From: Alteromonas sp. KUL106
GTDB taxonomy: Bacteria > Pseudomonadota > Gammaproteobacteria > Enterobacterales > Alteromonadaceae
Direction of reading: 5' to 3'
NCBI RefSeq assembly: GCF_009811415.1
Contig: NZ_BLIG01000028.1
Coordinates: forward strand, 1-64,000
Length of the DNA stretch: 64,000 nucleotides
The notes under the pieces were generated by a model. The model was not told the DNA's origin, did not search any database, and saw only the letters and a list, made by a program, of their open reading frames with translations. Of this stretch, positions 37,347 through 47,094 are shown one piece after another; positions within the stretch are counted from its first letter, which is position 1, and each line of letters opens with the position of its first letter. Made by a program: the position numbers and the translations under genes.

Positions 37347-38828
37347 ATGCAGTACCCTTGGCTTCTTGATGGACACAAGATTTTTCGAGTAGTGATCATT
37401 GTTCAGCTTATTATTGCTGTGGCTATTGGTCTTTTTACCGGGGAATTATTGCCTGCTTTCATTTTCGGCGTGCCGATTGCTGCCGTTCCCTTAATATTGA
37501 GCCTTCAAGATCCCTATTCTTCACTAAGCCGACACGCTATGGCAATTGGCGTTCAGTTGCTCACGGCATTACACATTCACCAGTCTTTTGGCTTAATTGA
37601 AATTCATTTTGAAATCTTCGTGCTGCTTGCGTTTTTATCGTGCTTTAGAGATTGGAAAGTCGTTGCTACCGGTACGGCGGTGGTGGCCGTTCATCATATC
37701 TCATTTTTCTTATTACAGGCCGGTGGCGCATCGGTGTTCATTTTTGAAGAAGGTCATGTCACTTTCCCAATCCTGCTGATGCATGCGGCTTTTGCATTAG
37801 CGGAAGGCGGCGTATTAATGTACATCGCTAGACAGAGCCATCAAGAGGGCGCGGGCGCAGCAGAATTACGTCTAGCTATTGAGTCCATGCAAAAAGACAA
37901 TGGCAAGCTCGACTTAGGTGTAGCGCTCAATCGCAAGCATAAAATCGTCAGACCGTTTGCCGATCTCATAGACCAAGTCAGAGCACTCGTGGAACTAGCG
38001 TCAAACCTTACCGATGAGGTGGTGAGTGGATGTGGAAAGATGGAACTTGCGGCTAATAACATGTTCGAGATAAGCCGTAATACCGATCAGGAAATTGCCA
38101 TGGTATCGGCATCGTCTGAAGAAATTGCACAAACTATGCAGCTTTCTACTGAGCAAACTACCCTTGCCAGTGACAAAGCATCTTCCGCTGAGGCTTCATC
38201 ACGAAGCACTCGTGACACCATTTCTAATACAAGCAGTACCATCGACTCACTGCGCAACACGTTAAATGCAGCTGCGCAGACAAATTCAGCGCTAAACGAA
38301 CAGTGTGCTCATATTTCTGAGTCTATGCGCTCAATTACGGCGGTGGCAGAGCAAACGAATCTTCTTGCGTTAAACGCAGCCATTGAGTCTGCGCGTGCAG
38401 GTGAACATGGTCGTGGTTTTGCCGTCGTGGCCGATGAAGTTCGCACCTTAGCAATCCGCTCTAAAGAAAGTGCAGACCAGATTACCAGTATTACCGAACA
38501 ATTGGTTTCGCAAACAGCGAGCTCAGTTGAGCAAATGCAGAGATGTATTAAGCTTGTTGATGAAGCTGTAATTTCTAGTAACGACGCTACCTCAGCAATG
38601 ACCGGGATCATGCAGCAAATTCGTGATGCAAGTGAGAGCATGACGGAGATCGCAACGTCGGCGGTAGAGCAGGAAACGGCGTCAGCCTCTATTGCACAGA
38701 GTACCGCACGTCTCAGCGAATTTACCTCTCAAGAGCTTGCAACCGCAGAGTCGCTCGCCCAAGAAGTTGAGATGCTATCACAGATTTCAAAACGCATGCG
38801 AAACGCCATTGAGCGTTTCAAACTATAA
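37347..38828 (+). CDS. Methyl-accepting chemotaxis protein with membrane-embedded sensor
   Basis: Chemoreceptor of about 493 residues. The first 165 residues are almost all transmembrane (about six helices), without a periplasmic ligand-binding domain; no clear HAMP domain follows. The cytoplasmic signalling hairpin is canonical: [33 protein letters not shown] in pieces, with flanking Glu/Gln/Ala-rich coiled coils. The start ATG at 37347 follows CGGAGA; the in-frame TTG at 37332 overlaps that site. Ligand unknown, possibly a membrane or energy signal. Confidence 0.9.
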   Translation: MQYPWLLDGHKIFRVVIIVQLIIAVAIGLFTGELLPAFIFGVPIAAVPLILSLQDPYSSLSRHAMAIGVQLLTALHIHQSFGLIEIHFEIFVLLAFLSCFRDWKVVATGTAVVAVHHISFFLLQAGGASVFIFEEGHVTFPILLMHAAFALAEGGVLMYIARQSHQEGAGAAELRLAIESMQKDNGKLDLGVALNRKHKIVRPFADLIDQVRALVELASNLTDEVVSGCGKMELAANNMFEISRNTDQEIAMVSASSEEIAQTMQLSTEQTTLASDKASSAEASSRSTRDTISNTSSTIDSLRNTLNAAAQTNSALNEQCAHISESMRSITAVAEQTNLLALNAAIESARAGEHGRGFAVVADEVRTLAIRSKESADQITSITEQLVSQTASSVEQMQRCIKLVDEAVISSNDATSAMTGIMQQIRDASESMTEIATSAVEQETASASIAQSTARLSEFTSQELATAESLAQEVEMLSQISKRMRNAIERFKL

Positions 38829-38859
38829 TGTGTAGCCCTGCTTTAAGGCATTAGACACC

Positions 38860-39378
38860 ATGCGCGCGCCATGGCGGTGGACGCTTTTGCTAGTATGGGC
38901 GGTGAGTTTACTTGCCGCCCTGTTAGTTTATGGTCAGCGCCAACTGTCTTTATTCGACCCAGACGGCACACTGCTTCACCTTACGACCGCCACTCAATTT
39001 GACACACAGCTTGTCGAATTACTTAATCATGAAAACATCAAAGCCGGCTCTATAGTGCATGTAGGCACGGCCTCTCGTTGCTATTGTGAGACCCTTTCCG
39101 CGCCTCATCAACAACAGCTTTCTACTCAGCTTGGCAGCCGTTATGAGAGTGTACGCGTGAATCTGGAAGATATTCCAGAGTTACAAAAAATCATACCTGC
39201 TGTACCCGCCCTGATTGTTTTGGATGAGCGCAACCATTTGCGCTATTTAGGCCCCTATGCCACGGGATATGGTTGCTTTACCGGTAAGAACCTTGTTCAG
39301 CAAGTAGTGAGCTACGCGACACAGTCTCCATACCGTGGCGCAGTGATTAATGCCGACGCTGAAGGGTGTTTTTGCTAA
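38860..39378 (+). CDS. Membrane-anchored thioredoxin-like protein (DUF6436-like)
   Basis: 172 residues with one N-terminal transmembrane helix (about 8-26) and a soluble domain outside the cytosol. The pattern VHVGTASRCYCETLSAPH resembles the active-site region of thioredoxin-like folds with a CYC motif, followed by IPAVPALIVLDERNHLRYLGPY with the cis-proline (VPAL). The C terminus ends GCFC. Redox or copper-thiol function is inferred from the cysteine pairs. The glutaredoxin-MauE gene follows, supporting a redox role. Confidence 0.72.
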   Translation: MRAPWRWTLLLVWAVSLLAALLVYGQRQLSLFDPDGTLLHLTTATQFDTQLVELLNHENIKAGSIVHVGTASRCYCETLSAPHQQQLSTQLGSRYESVRVNLEDIPELQKIIPAVPALIVLDERNHLRYLGPYATGYGCFTGKNLVQQVVSYATQSPYRGAVINADAEGCFC

Positions 39379-39499
39379 CGACTGGCACACATTATGTAAC
39401 ATCATCTATTAATACCCATTACCGCCAGCACTTCACCAAAATATGTGTAGTTTTTACTCGCACACAGCAAATGGCGGAAAGGATTACAAGGAGTCGATG

Positions 39500-40243
39500 A
39501 TGTCAAAACACGCTACGCTCTATCGTATGGTCACGCCCAGTCACATCTGTCCATTTGGGTTAAAGTCGAAAGACTTGTTGGAGAGGCAGGGCTTTGTTGT
39601 TGACGACCACCATTTGACTAGCCGCGGCGAAACAGACAAGTTTAAAGAAAGTCACGGAGTGAAAACCACGCCACAAACCTTTATTGATGATCAGCGTATA
39701 GGTGGTTACGACGATTTACGAGATTACTTTAATTTAAAGCAGGAGAGTGAATTCGGCTCTCGCTATACGCCTATCATTGTTATTTTCTCGCTAGCAGCAT
39801 TGATGGTCGCAGCGCTAATGATGAGAGGGGGTATTCCCGCTGATGTCATGTCTTTTGTCATGAACTTTATCGGTATTACCATGGTGATTCTAGCGCTACA
39901 AAAGCTGCAAGACCTTGTTGCATTCTCAAACCAATTTATTACCTATGATTTGCTAGCTATGAAGCATGTACGCTACGCGTATGTTTATCCCTTTGCTGAA
40001 GCATACGCGGGCTTGGGCATGCTCTCTGGGCTACCTGCACTTATGGTATCACCCATTTCTATTTTCATCGGAGCCATTGGCGCAGTCTCCGTGATAAAAG
40101 CGGTGTATGTGGATAAACGTGAGCTTAAATGCGCATGTGTGGGCGGCAATTCAGACCTGCCTCTTGGTTTTATTTCATTAACAGAAAACCTGGCTATGCT
40201 TGGTGCTGGCTTATATATGCTCTTAACCTGGTTGGCAATTTAA
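39500..40243 (+). CDS. Glutaredoxin-domain fused to MauE/DoxX-like membrane domain
   Basis: About 247 residues. A glutaredoxin-like domain (1-80) has ICPFGLKSKDLL as active site (a single cysteine, CPFG) and GVKTTPQTFIDDQRIGGYDDL with the cis-proline and GSH-binding GG. Then four transmembrane helices resemble MauE or DoxX quinone-linked proteins, with KCACVGG near the end carrying a CxC pair. The start ATG at 39500 has AAGGAG at proper distance; an upstream ATG at 39443 lacks one. Probably passes electrons between membrane and thiols. Confidence 0.85.
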   Translation: MSKHATLYRMVTPSHICPFGLKSKDLLERQGFVVDDHHLTSRGETDKFKESHGVKTTPQTFIDDQRIGGYDDLRDYFNLKQESEFGSRYTPIIVIFSLAALMVAALMMRGGIPADVMSFVMNFIGITMVILALQKLQDLVAFSNQFITYDLLAMKHVRYAYVYPFAEAYAGLGMLSGLPALMVSPISIFIGAIGAVSVIKAVYVDKRELKCACVGGNSDLPLGFISLTENLAMLGAGLYMLLTWLAI

Positions 40244-40290
40244 CCTCGCCAGCGCTTGTCAGGTATTGGGTAATAAATTGCATCTTACCA

Positions 40291-41271
40291 TTAGGAGGTT
40301 ATCGATGAGGGCTGGCTCATCCCTCTGATATGTGACACTACGCTGCGCCCCAGCGCACTTAGGTTATAGCCGCCTTCCAGCATACTGACGATGCGGCCAT
40401 GGCAGCATTCGTCGGCGATATGACGCAGCTGCTCGCTTATCCAAAAGTAATCATCCTCAACTAAACGCAAATGCGCCATAGGATCTTCTGCGTGAGCGTC
40501 AAAACCTGCAGATATCAAAATAAGCTCCGGCTGAAAATTGCGAAGTGCGTTAAACCAATGCTGAACCTTTTCCCTAAACACATCACCTGTGGCGCCTGCT
40601 TCAAGGGGAACAGACAGGATATTGCTCGCAGAAACAGGCGAGCCACTATGGGGATAAAACGGGTGCTGAAAGCTGCTGCACAACATTATGCGCTGATCAC
40701 CGGCAACAATTTGTTCAGTGCCGTTGCCATGGTGCACGTCGAAGTCAATGATGGCTACTCGCTTTAGTTCATAGTTTTGAAGTGCATAGCGTGCCGCAAT
40801 AACAATGTTATTAAATACACAGAATCCCATGGCACTGTCGTAGGTCGCGTGGTGCCCTGGCGGTCTGGTTGCACAAAAGGCTTGTCTGTCTTCTCCATCC
40901 ATAACCCAATCCACCGCATTACAACCCGCACCTGCTGACTCTAACGCAGCGGTTAAACTGTGACGCATCAACCCAGTGTCTTCATCAAGCCATGCCACAG
41001 CGTCCTTATTCTCTGAATAGGGTGTCTTCTCGTGATCGCTAAACATCGTTTGCGCTGCATGTTCAAAAACGCTTTTTACATAGTAAGGATCATGCGCAAG
41101 CGACAGATAAGCTTCAGCAATAGGGGCCGCGTCAGCATGCTCACATACCATGTCTAGACCAGAGGAAAGCAGCTGGTCGTCTATGGCAAATAATCGGTCT
41201 GGCGATTCGGGGTGGTCTTTCCCTAAATCATGTTTTGTGCCGTGCTTGCCACGGAAAATTCTTATTGTCAT
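40291..41271 (-). CDS. Histone-deacetylase-family protein (class II-like)
   Basis: Zinc amidohydrolase of 326 residues of the HDAC/AcuC/acetylpolyamine group. The signatures RPPGHHA, DFDVHHGNGTEQ (two zinc ligands), ISAGFDAHAEDPM and MLEGGYN are all present. The start ATG overlaps the stop of the upstream gene by 4 nt, so they are translated together. Since that partner makes or uses acetyl-CoA and carries an acetyltransferase domain, this enzyme probably removes acetyl groups from a protein or small amine made or acted on in the same process. Substrate not determined. Confidence 0.9.
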   Translation of the reverse strand: MTIRIFRGKHGTKHDLGKDHPESPDRLFAIDDQLLSSGLDMVCEHADAAPIAEAYLSLAHDPYYVKSVFEHAAQTMFSDHEKTPYSENKDAVAWLDEDTGLMRHSLTAALESAGAGCNAVDWVMDGEDRQAFCATRPPGHHATYDSAMGFCVFNNIVIAARYALQNYELKRVAIIDFDVHHGNGTEQIVAGDQRIMLCSSFQHPFYPHSGSPVSASNILSVPLEAGATGDVFREKVQHWFNALRNFQPELILISAGFDAHAEDPMAHLRLVEDDYFWISEQLRHIADECCHGRIVSMLEGGYNLSALGRSVVSHIRGMSQPSSITS

Positions 41272-43115
41272 GTCAATGATGCCACATCTAGAACCAACTC
41301 TATGTCACTGGGATCACCCGTGAACTTTCTTTTGAATTTCGCTTGTTCAAAAATGGCTATCATCGGGCTGTTGTCACCGCGTACGTAAGCCATCATTTTT
41401 GCAATACCCCGCACCTTGGCAACGTTAATTAATTCATTTAAAAGCCGGCTGGCCATGCCCTTGCCTTGCTGGGTTTCACGGGTTACAAAGGCCGCTTCAC
41501 AGGTATTGTCATGTGGGTTGTAATAAAAGCGACCCACGGCGTGAATGGTAATGCGAGACCCCTCCTGCCTCACAATACACAGCGCTGCGTCTGAACTTTG
41601 ATCTACCGACACCAAATTACATGACTTCTCGCGAGACATTTGCTTAGGGTCATAGTTGTATCGAAGCCTAAGCGTCTCTTTAGTATGAGAATAGAAAAAC
41701 TCTTGAAGGCGCCTCTCGTCGGCTGGATTCAACGGCCGCATGTAAAATGTCTCGCCCTGAATATTCAGCTTTTTAAGCTGAATAACGCCTAGCTCTGGAA
41801 TGTCGGTAGGGTATTTTTCTTGATAATGAGGCACCCAGTAATGCTGGCGAACCTCCTCTAGCAATGACGCGCGGAATTTAGGGTGCGCCACACGAATAAG
41901 TTCGAGCGCGCGCTCTCGAATGCTCTTCCCTTTAAGTGATGCAATGCCGTACTCCGTTACCACATACTGCACGTTCCCTCGTGACGTCACCACCCCAGCG
42001 CCTTCGCTTATTCGCGGAGTAATGCGAGATATCGTTTCATTTTTTGCAGTGGAAGGCAGTGCAATGATGGCTTTGCCGCCTTTACTGATAGACGCTCCGG
42101 TGACAAAGTCTACTTGCCCGCCTATACCACTATAGAAATCATAACCTAACGAATCAGCCACCACCTGCCCCGTCAAATCTACTTCAAGTGCGCTATTTAT
42201 CGCGACCATGTTGTCATTTTTAGCAATGTTGGTGGGTTTATTCACATAGCTACTGGGGTAAAACTCAATATGCGGATTACTGTCAATTAAGTCATAGAGC
42301 TTACGCGTACCAATGGCAAAACTTGTCACAATTTTACCTGGGTGAAAGGTCTTCTTTTTGTTTGTAATGGCGCCCGACTCTAACAGTTCAATAATGCTGT
42401 CTGTGAGCATTTCACTGTGAATCCCCAAATCCTTGTGATTACAGAGATATTTGAGGGTTGCGCTGGGTATTTTGCCAATACCAAACTGCAGCGTTGCACC
42501 ATCGTCAACCAGCATAGAGACATACTGACCGATACGCTCAGCCACCGAGTCAATCGGCGGTGGTGTTACTTCTACTAAGGGCTCTTCGGCTTCAATGCAC
42601 GCCGTGATTTCGCTGATATGAATGTAGGAGTGGCCCGCGGTTCTGGGAACCTGTGGATTAATTTGCGCAATAACTTTTTTGCTTTGTCTGATTGCTGACA
42701 TCGCAATATCTACCGCGGGACCTAGCGAGCAATAGCCAAACTCATCAGGGGGACTCACGTTTACCAAAGCTGCATCTAAGGCAAGGGTACCATCACTGAA
42801 CAAACTTGATATTTCTGATAAGAATACAGGGGTATAGTCAGCACGCCCTTCATCCACAGCTTTGCGCATGGCCTCCCCGCCGATAAAGAAGGTGTTTGCT
42901 TTAAATAGGTTCTTATATTCTTCTTTAACCCAACGGGTATCGCCTAATGCCAACATATGCACAAGCTCTATGTCGCTGAAGCCTTCGCTGTGATCAATAA
43001 GGTGCTGTACTAGCGCGTGGGGAACTGACGCATTGCCGCCTACGAAGACGCGGCAGCCAGATTTTATTAACGAAGGCCACTGTGGTGCCTGAGGTAAACT
43101 AAATGCCATATCCAT
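41268..43115 (-). CDS. Acetyl-CoA hydrolase/transferase fused to a GNAT acetyltransferase
   Basis: About 615 residues. Residues 1-430 are an acetyl-CoA hydrolase/4-hydroxybutyrate CoA-transferase domain, with GKIPSATLKYLCNH, the glutamate-bearing HSEMLTDSIIELLESG and GGQVDFVTGASISKGGKAI. Residues about 455-615 are a GNAT domain with FVTRETQQGKGMASRLLNELI (acetyl-CoA loop). The start may be the ATG at 43115 or 43109; a TTG further upstream is less likely. The neighbouring deacetylase overlaps it by 4 nt. Bacterial fusions of this type are known but poorly characterised. Confidence 0.88.
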   Translation of the reverse strand: MDMAFSLPQAPQWPSLIKSGCRVFVGGNASVPHALVQHLIDHSEGFSDIELVHMLALGDTRWVKEEYKNLFKANTFFIGGEAMRKAVDEGRADYTPVFLSEISSLFSDGTLALDAALVNVSPPDEFGYCSLGPAVDIAMSAIRQSKKVIAQINPQVPRTAGHSYIHISEITACIEAEEPLVEVTPPPIDSVAERIGQYVSMLVDDGATLQFGIGKIPSATLKYLCNHKDLGIHSEMLTDSIIELLESGAITNKKKTFHPGKIVTSFAIGTRKLYDLIDSNPHIEFYPSSYVNKPTNIAKNDNMVAINSALEVDLTGQVVADSLGYDFYSGIGGQVDFVTGASISKGGKAIIALPSTAKNETISRITPRISEGAGVVTSRGNVQYVVTEYGIASLKGKSIRERALELIRVAHPKFRASLLEEVRQHYWVPHYQEKYPTDIPELGVIQLKKLNIQGETFYMRPLNPADERRLQEFFYSHTKETLRLRYNYDPKQMSREKSCNLVSVDQSSDAALCIVRQEGSRITIHAVGRFYYNPHDNTCEAAFVTRETQQGKGMASRLLNELINVAKVRGIAKMMAYVRGDNSPMIAIFEQAKFKRKFTGDPSDIELVLDVASLT

Positions 43116-43268
43116 CTGCCCTGTTTCTCGCAATATCTCATCATGCCATAAAAAGAGACGATTTCCCGCATTTGCTCATACCCGAGCCATAAGCGATTGG
43201 TCGTAGATCCACTATACCTGCGGTAACACGCCGCGATTACGAACATTTTAAGTCTCGCTGAGTGGGTT

Positions 43269-43310
43269 ATTATCTATGCGGAATGGTATGCTAACCCGCA
43301 TAGATAATTA
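43269..43310. repeat. Dispersed palindromic repeat, copy with 13-bp perfect arms
   Basis: ATTATCTATGCGG at 43269-43281 and CCGCATAGATAAT at 43296-43308 are perfect inverted arms around a 14-nt loop that contains ATGGTATG. It is the strongest hairpin of the family in this window and lies upstream of the acetyl-CoA hydrolase gene. Confidence 0.85.
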
Positions 43311-43321
43311 TCCATACGTGT

Positions 43322-43353
43322 AAAAAAGCCTAGCAGTGTTTGCTGCTAGGCTT
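43322..43353 (-). terminator. Terminator of the small esterase gene
   Basis: Stem AAGCCTAGCAG/CTGCTAGGCTT (43326-43336 and 43343-43353) with a 6-nt loop. On the minus strand it ends in a T run. It is 62 nt past the stop of the esterase. Confidence 0.9.
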
Positions 43354-43415
43354 CGGACATTTTACGTTACTGGTCGCGGCCATATCATTAGGAGTTAAGC
43401 CTTACAAACCCACGC

Positions 43416-43916
43416 TTACTGATATCGAAACTTTTCCAACCAGTTTCTGAAGAAGGGCGAAATGACAGATTTGCTGTTTGCGAGTCTATGACCGTCATTC
43501 AGTAATAAAAGCTGCGCTTTTTGATGGCGGGCATATTTAAGGCTGTTTTCAATTGGCACGATATCGTCATTCCAGCCGTGTACCAAACTGACATACCCAT
43601 CGTACGGAAAACGCTGAATTTTATAATTTGGCATATAAAGAGCCGGTGCCATAAGGAATACGCCTCTGGCCGATATCTGACTTGCCGCCGCCAGCGATAC
43701 ATAACCGCCCATGCTTGAGCCTACCAAAACCACGTCGTTGCACTTTTCTGCAATGGTTTCTTTTAATCGTTCTAAACGGGCTTCGGGGCAGTCGAGATCT
43801 TGATAGTCGATACTTTCTACACCAAAGCCCATATCATTCGCCACGTTTGATAGCGTGGTGATTTTACTGCCCCAAGGTCCACTCTCTTTGCCGTGAGAGA
43901 ATACTACAGTGGTCAT
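43416..43916 (-). CDS. Small alpha/beta hydrolase (YqiA/UPF0227-like size)
   Basis: About 166 residues. The catalytic serine is in the nucleophile elbow VGSSMGGY, the aspartate probably in HGWNDDIVP, and the histidine in LNDGHRL, so a full triad is visible. The start ATG at 43916 has AGGGACA upstream; an in-frame TTG precedes it. The substrate is unknown. The single gene is flanked by a dispersed repeat and the efflux genes. Confidence 0.88.
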   Translation of the reverse strand: MTTVVFSHGKESGPWGSKITTLSNVANDMGFGVESIDYQDLDCPEARLERLKETIAEKCNDVVLVGSSMGGYVSLAAASQISARGVFLMAPALYMPNYKIQRFPYDGYVSLVHGWNDDIVPIENSLKYARHQKAQLLLLNDGHRLANSKSVISPFFRNWLEKFRYQ

Positions 43917-43971
43917 TACCAATGTCCCTATTTTTAAAAGTGAATGTTTTTTCTCACTCTAGCGCACTTAC

Positions 43972-46900
43972 TTATCGCTTGTCTTCTTTATGGAACAGTT
44001 TTTCTACCATCACGTAAAACATAGGCACAAAGAAAATTGCCAAGAATGTCGCGGCGAACATGCCTCCCATCACAGCAATCCCTATCGCGTTCTGGCTTGC
44101 TGCACCCGCGCCACTGGCCAGCGCAAGCGGTGTTACTCCTAAAATAAACGCCATAGACGTCATTAATATAGGACGGAAGCGTTGTGACGCGGCATTTGAC
44201 ACAGCGGTCATCAGATCTTCACCATTTTCATACTGCTCTTTAGCAAACTCAACAATGAGAATCGCATTCTTCGCGGCCAAACCTACTGTCGTCAAGAACG
44301 CGACCTGCAGGTAAACATCGTTGGGTAAGTTAAAGATAAACGCAGCTGTTACAGAGCCCAATATACCCAAAGGCACAACTAACATAACGGCGAAAGGCAC
44401 TGACCAGCTCTCGTATAACGCGGCTAGGCAAAGGAAAACGATCAGAATTGACAGTGCATAAAGCATAGGGGCTTGAGAACCGGCTTCTTGTTCTTCGAAC
44501 GACAGACCAGACCATTCAATAGCAAAGCCCGGCGGTAATTGCTCTACAAGCTTTTTCATTTCAGCCATTGCCTCACCCGAAGATATCCCCTTCGCAGCAC
44601 TGCCTTGGATATTCACCGACGATATACCGTTAAAACGCTCTAACTTGGGCGAACCATATACCCATTCTGTTGTTGAGAACGTGCTGAACGCGACCATTTC
44701 ACCATCACTGTTGCGAACGAACCATTTATCAAGGTCCTCTGGCGTCATACGATGGGGTAGATCAGCCTGCATATAAACCCGCTTAATACGCCCTTTATCA
44801 ATAAAGTCGTTAACGTAGCTTGAGCCCCACGCTATTTGAAGTGCGCTGTTTATCTCGCTCAAATTCAAACCCAGCGCTGATGCCTTCTCGCTATCAATGT
44901 TAATTTTGAACTGTGGCACATCACTTAACCCGTTTGGACGTACGCCGGAAAGTTTAGGGTTTTGTGCGGCCATCCCCAGAAGCTGATTTCGAGCATTCAT
45001 CAACGCTTCATGTCCATTACCACCGCGGTCCACGAGCTGCATATCAAAGCCCGTGGCGTTACCCAGTTCCATAATTGGCGGTGGTACAATTGGAAATGCG
45101 GACGCGTCCTGAATTTGACTGAACGCGCCAAATGCGCGTTGCGTCACGGCAAAAGCTGAATTGTTTTCATCACGCTCGCTCCAGTCGTTGAAGTTCAAAA
45201 ACGCCATACCTGCGTTCTGTGCCTGACCGGCAAAGCTGAAGCCAACCACAGCAAACATACCGTTTACCGCTTCTTGCTCTTCTTCAAGAATGTAGTCTTC
45301 AACCTGTTTAATAGATTCAAGGGTTCGCCCCGCAGTGGCGCCAGGGGGAGTGCTAACTAACACCATCATGCGGCCCTGATCTTCATCAGGAAGGAATGCC
45401 CCCGGTAACTGGCTGAATATAAAAACCATGCCGCCAACTAATAATCCGTAGACAACAAAATACCGCTTAGCGCGCTTCGCCATATGAGTCGTAGTGCGTT
45501 GATACCGGTCGCGGCCTTTATTGAATGTGCGGTTGAACCACCCAAAGAACCCCTTGTTCTTATCATGATCTTCCGGATGTTTTTTCAATAATGTGGCGCA
45601 TAAAGACGGCGAAAGAACGATAGCAACCAGCACAGAAAACGCCATCGCCGAGACGATTGTTACCGAGAACTGACGATAAATGGCTCCCGCTGAGCCGCTG
45701 AAAAACGCCATTGGAATAAAAACGGTAGATAAAACAGCTGCAATACCCACGAGAGCGCCGGTAATTTGTGTCATTGATTTCTTCGTGGCTTCAGCAGGCG
45801 ATAAACCTTCTTCTTCCATGATCCGCTCAACGTTCTCAACCACAACAATGGCGTCGTCAACCAATAGACCAATCGCAAGCACCATGGCAAACATGGTAAG
45901 CACGTTTATGCTAAAACCAAAGGCAAGCAGTACGGCAAACGTACCGAGCAGCACGACAGGCACTGCAATAGTAGGGATAAGCGTGGCGCGCCAGTTTTGT
46001 AAGAACAACAACATGACTAAGAACACCAACACAACCGCTTCGATTAGGGTGTGTACCACCGACTCAATAGATAGCTCAATAAACGGAGAGCTATCAACGG
46101 GATACACCACTTTTACCGTATCTGGTAGGTTTGAACGCAGCTCTTCAACGCGCGCTTTTACCGCGTTAATCGTGTCTAACGCATTGGCGCCAGAGGCTAA
46201 ACTAATGGCCATACCTGAGGCTGGTTTGCGATCATAGCGAACAATAACATCATAGCTTTGTGCGCCAAGCTCTACGCGAGCGACATCACGCACCCGCACC
46301 TGAGAGCCGTCAGTATTCACACGAAGTACGATATTTTCGAAGTCTTCGGTAGTCTGAAGACGGCTCTGCGCTTGAATAGTCGCGTTAATTTGTTGGTTTT
46401 CAATGGCCGGCATGCCACCTAACTGGCCCGCAGACACATCCGTATTTTGCACCTGAACCGCCGCTTGAACATCAGTGGGGGTAAGGTTATAGCTATACAG
46501 TTTATCTGGGTCCAACCAAATACGCATTGAGCGCTGTGCGCCGAAGACGCGGACGTTACCCACCCCATTAACACGAGAAATAGGGTCTTGGAAACTCGAC
46601 ACCAACATGTCACTCAAGTCGTACTGCGTCATCGTATCGTCTTCGGAATAGAAGCCTACGGCGAGGGCAAATGCACTGTTTGCCTTCGTCACGGTAACGC
46701 CCTGCTGCTGCACTTGTCCAGGCAATAGCGGTAACGCTCCTTGTACTTTATTTTGCGTTTGAACCTGCGCAATATCTGGGTCTGTTCCAGGCTCAAATGT
46801 GAGCGTAATCGACATGGTACTATTTGAGCTACTTGCCGAGAAATAGCGCAAGTTGTCAATACCCGTTAAGCTTTGTTCAATCACCTGCGTTACCGAATTC

Positions 46901-47073
46901 TCTACGGTTTCCGCCGACGCCCCCGGGTAAGAGGCAGAAATAGTCACTGACGGTGGCGCCACCTTTGGATACTGCTCAATAGGCAGAGACGTAATGGCTA
47001 GCACACCAGCCATCATAGTGATAATTGCAAGCACCCATGCAAACACGGGCCTGTCTATGAAAAAACGAGCCAT
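43972..47073 (-). CDS. RND multidrug efflux pump, inner-membrane subunit (HAE1/AcrB-like)
   Basis: A 1033-residue proton-driven drug exporter. N-terminal MARFFIDRPVFAWVLAIITM and SVTISASYPGASAETVENSVTQ in pieces are diagnostic; the membrane domains carry the proton-relay aspartate pair in GLLVDDAIVVVENVERI. Twelve transmembrane segments and two large periplasmic loops fit AcrB/MexB. The adaptor lies 21 nt upstream; no outer-membrane channel or regulator gene is adjacent, so a TolC encoded elsewhere is likely used. Confidence 0.95.
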   Translation of the reverse strand: MARFFIDRPVFAWVLAIITMMAGVLAITSLPIEQYPKVAPPSVTISASYPGASAETVENSVTQVIEQSLTGIDNLRYFSASSSNSTMSITLTFEPGTDPDIAQVQTQNKVQGALPLLPGQVQQQGVTVTKANSAFALAVGFYSEDDTMTQYDLSDMLVSSFQDPISRVNGVGNVRVFGAQRSMRIWLDPDKLYSYNLTPTDVQAAVQVQNTDVSAGQLGGMPAIENQQINATIQAQSRLQTTEDFENIVLRVNTDGSQVRVRDVARVELGAQSYDVIVRYDRKPASGMAISLASGANALDTINAVKARVEELRSNLPDTVKVVYPVDSSPFIELSIESVVHTLIEAVVLVFLVMLLFLQNWRATLIPTIAVPVVLLGTFAVLLAFGFSINVLTMFAMVLAIGLLVDDAIVVVENVERIMEEEGLSPAEATKKSMTQITGALVGIAAVLSTVFIPMAFFSGSAGAIYRQFSVTIVSAMAFSVLVAIVLSPSLCATLLKKHPEDHDKNKGFFGWFNRTFNKGRDRYQRTTTHMAKRAKRYFVVYGLLVGGMVFIFSQLPGAFLPDEDQGRMMVLVSTPPGATAGRTLESIKQVEDYILEEEQEAVNGMFAVVGFSFAGQAQNAGMAFLNFNDWSERDENNSAFAVTQRAFGAFSQIQDASAFPIVPPPIMELGNATGFDMQLVDRGGNGHEALMNARNQLLGMAAQNPKLSGVRPNGLSDVPQFKINIDSEKASALGLNLSEINSALQIAWGSSYVNDFIDKGRIKRVYMQADLPHRMTPEDLDKWFVRNSDGEMVAFSTFSTTEWVYGSPKLERFNGISSVNIQGSAAKGISSGEAMAEMKKLVEQLPPGFAIEWSGLSFEEQEAGSQAPMLYALSILIVFLCLAALYESWSVPFAVMLVVPLGILGSVTAAFIFNLPNDVYLQVAFLTTVGLAAKNAILIVEFAKEQYENGEDLMTAVSNAASQRFRPILMTSMAFILGVTPLALASGAGAASQNAIGIAVMGGMFAATFLAIFFVPMFYVMVEKLFHKEDKR

Positions 47074-47094
47074 ATTACTTAAATTCCTTGTTTG

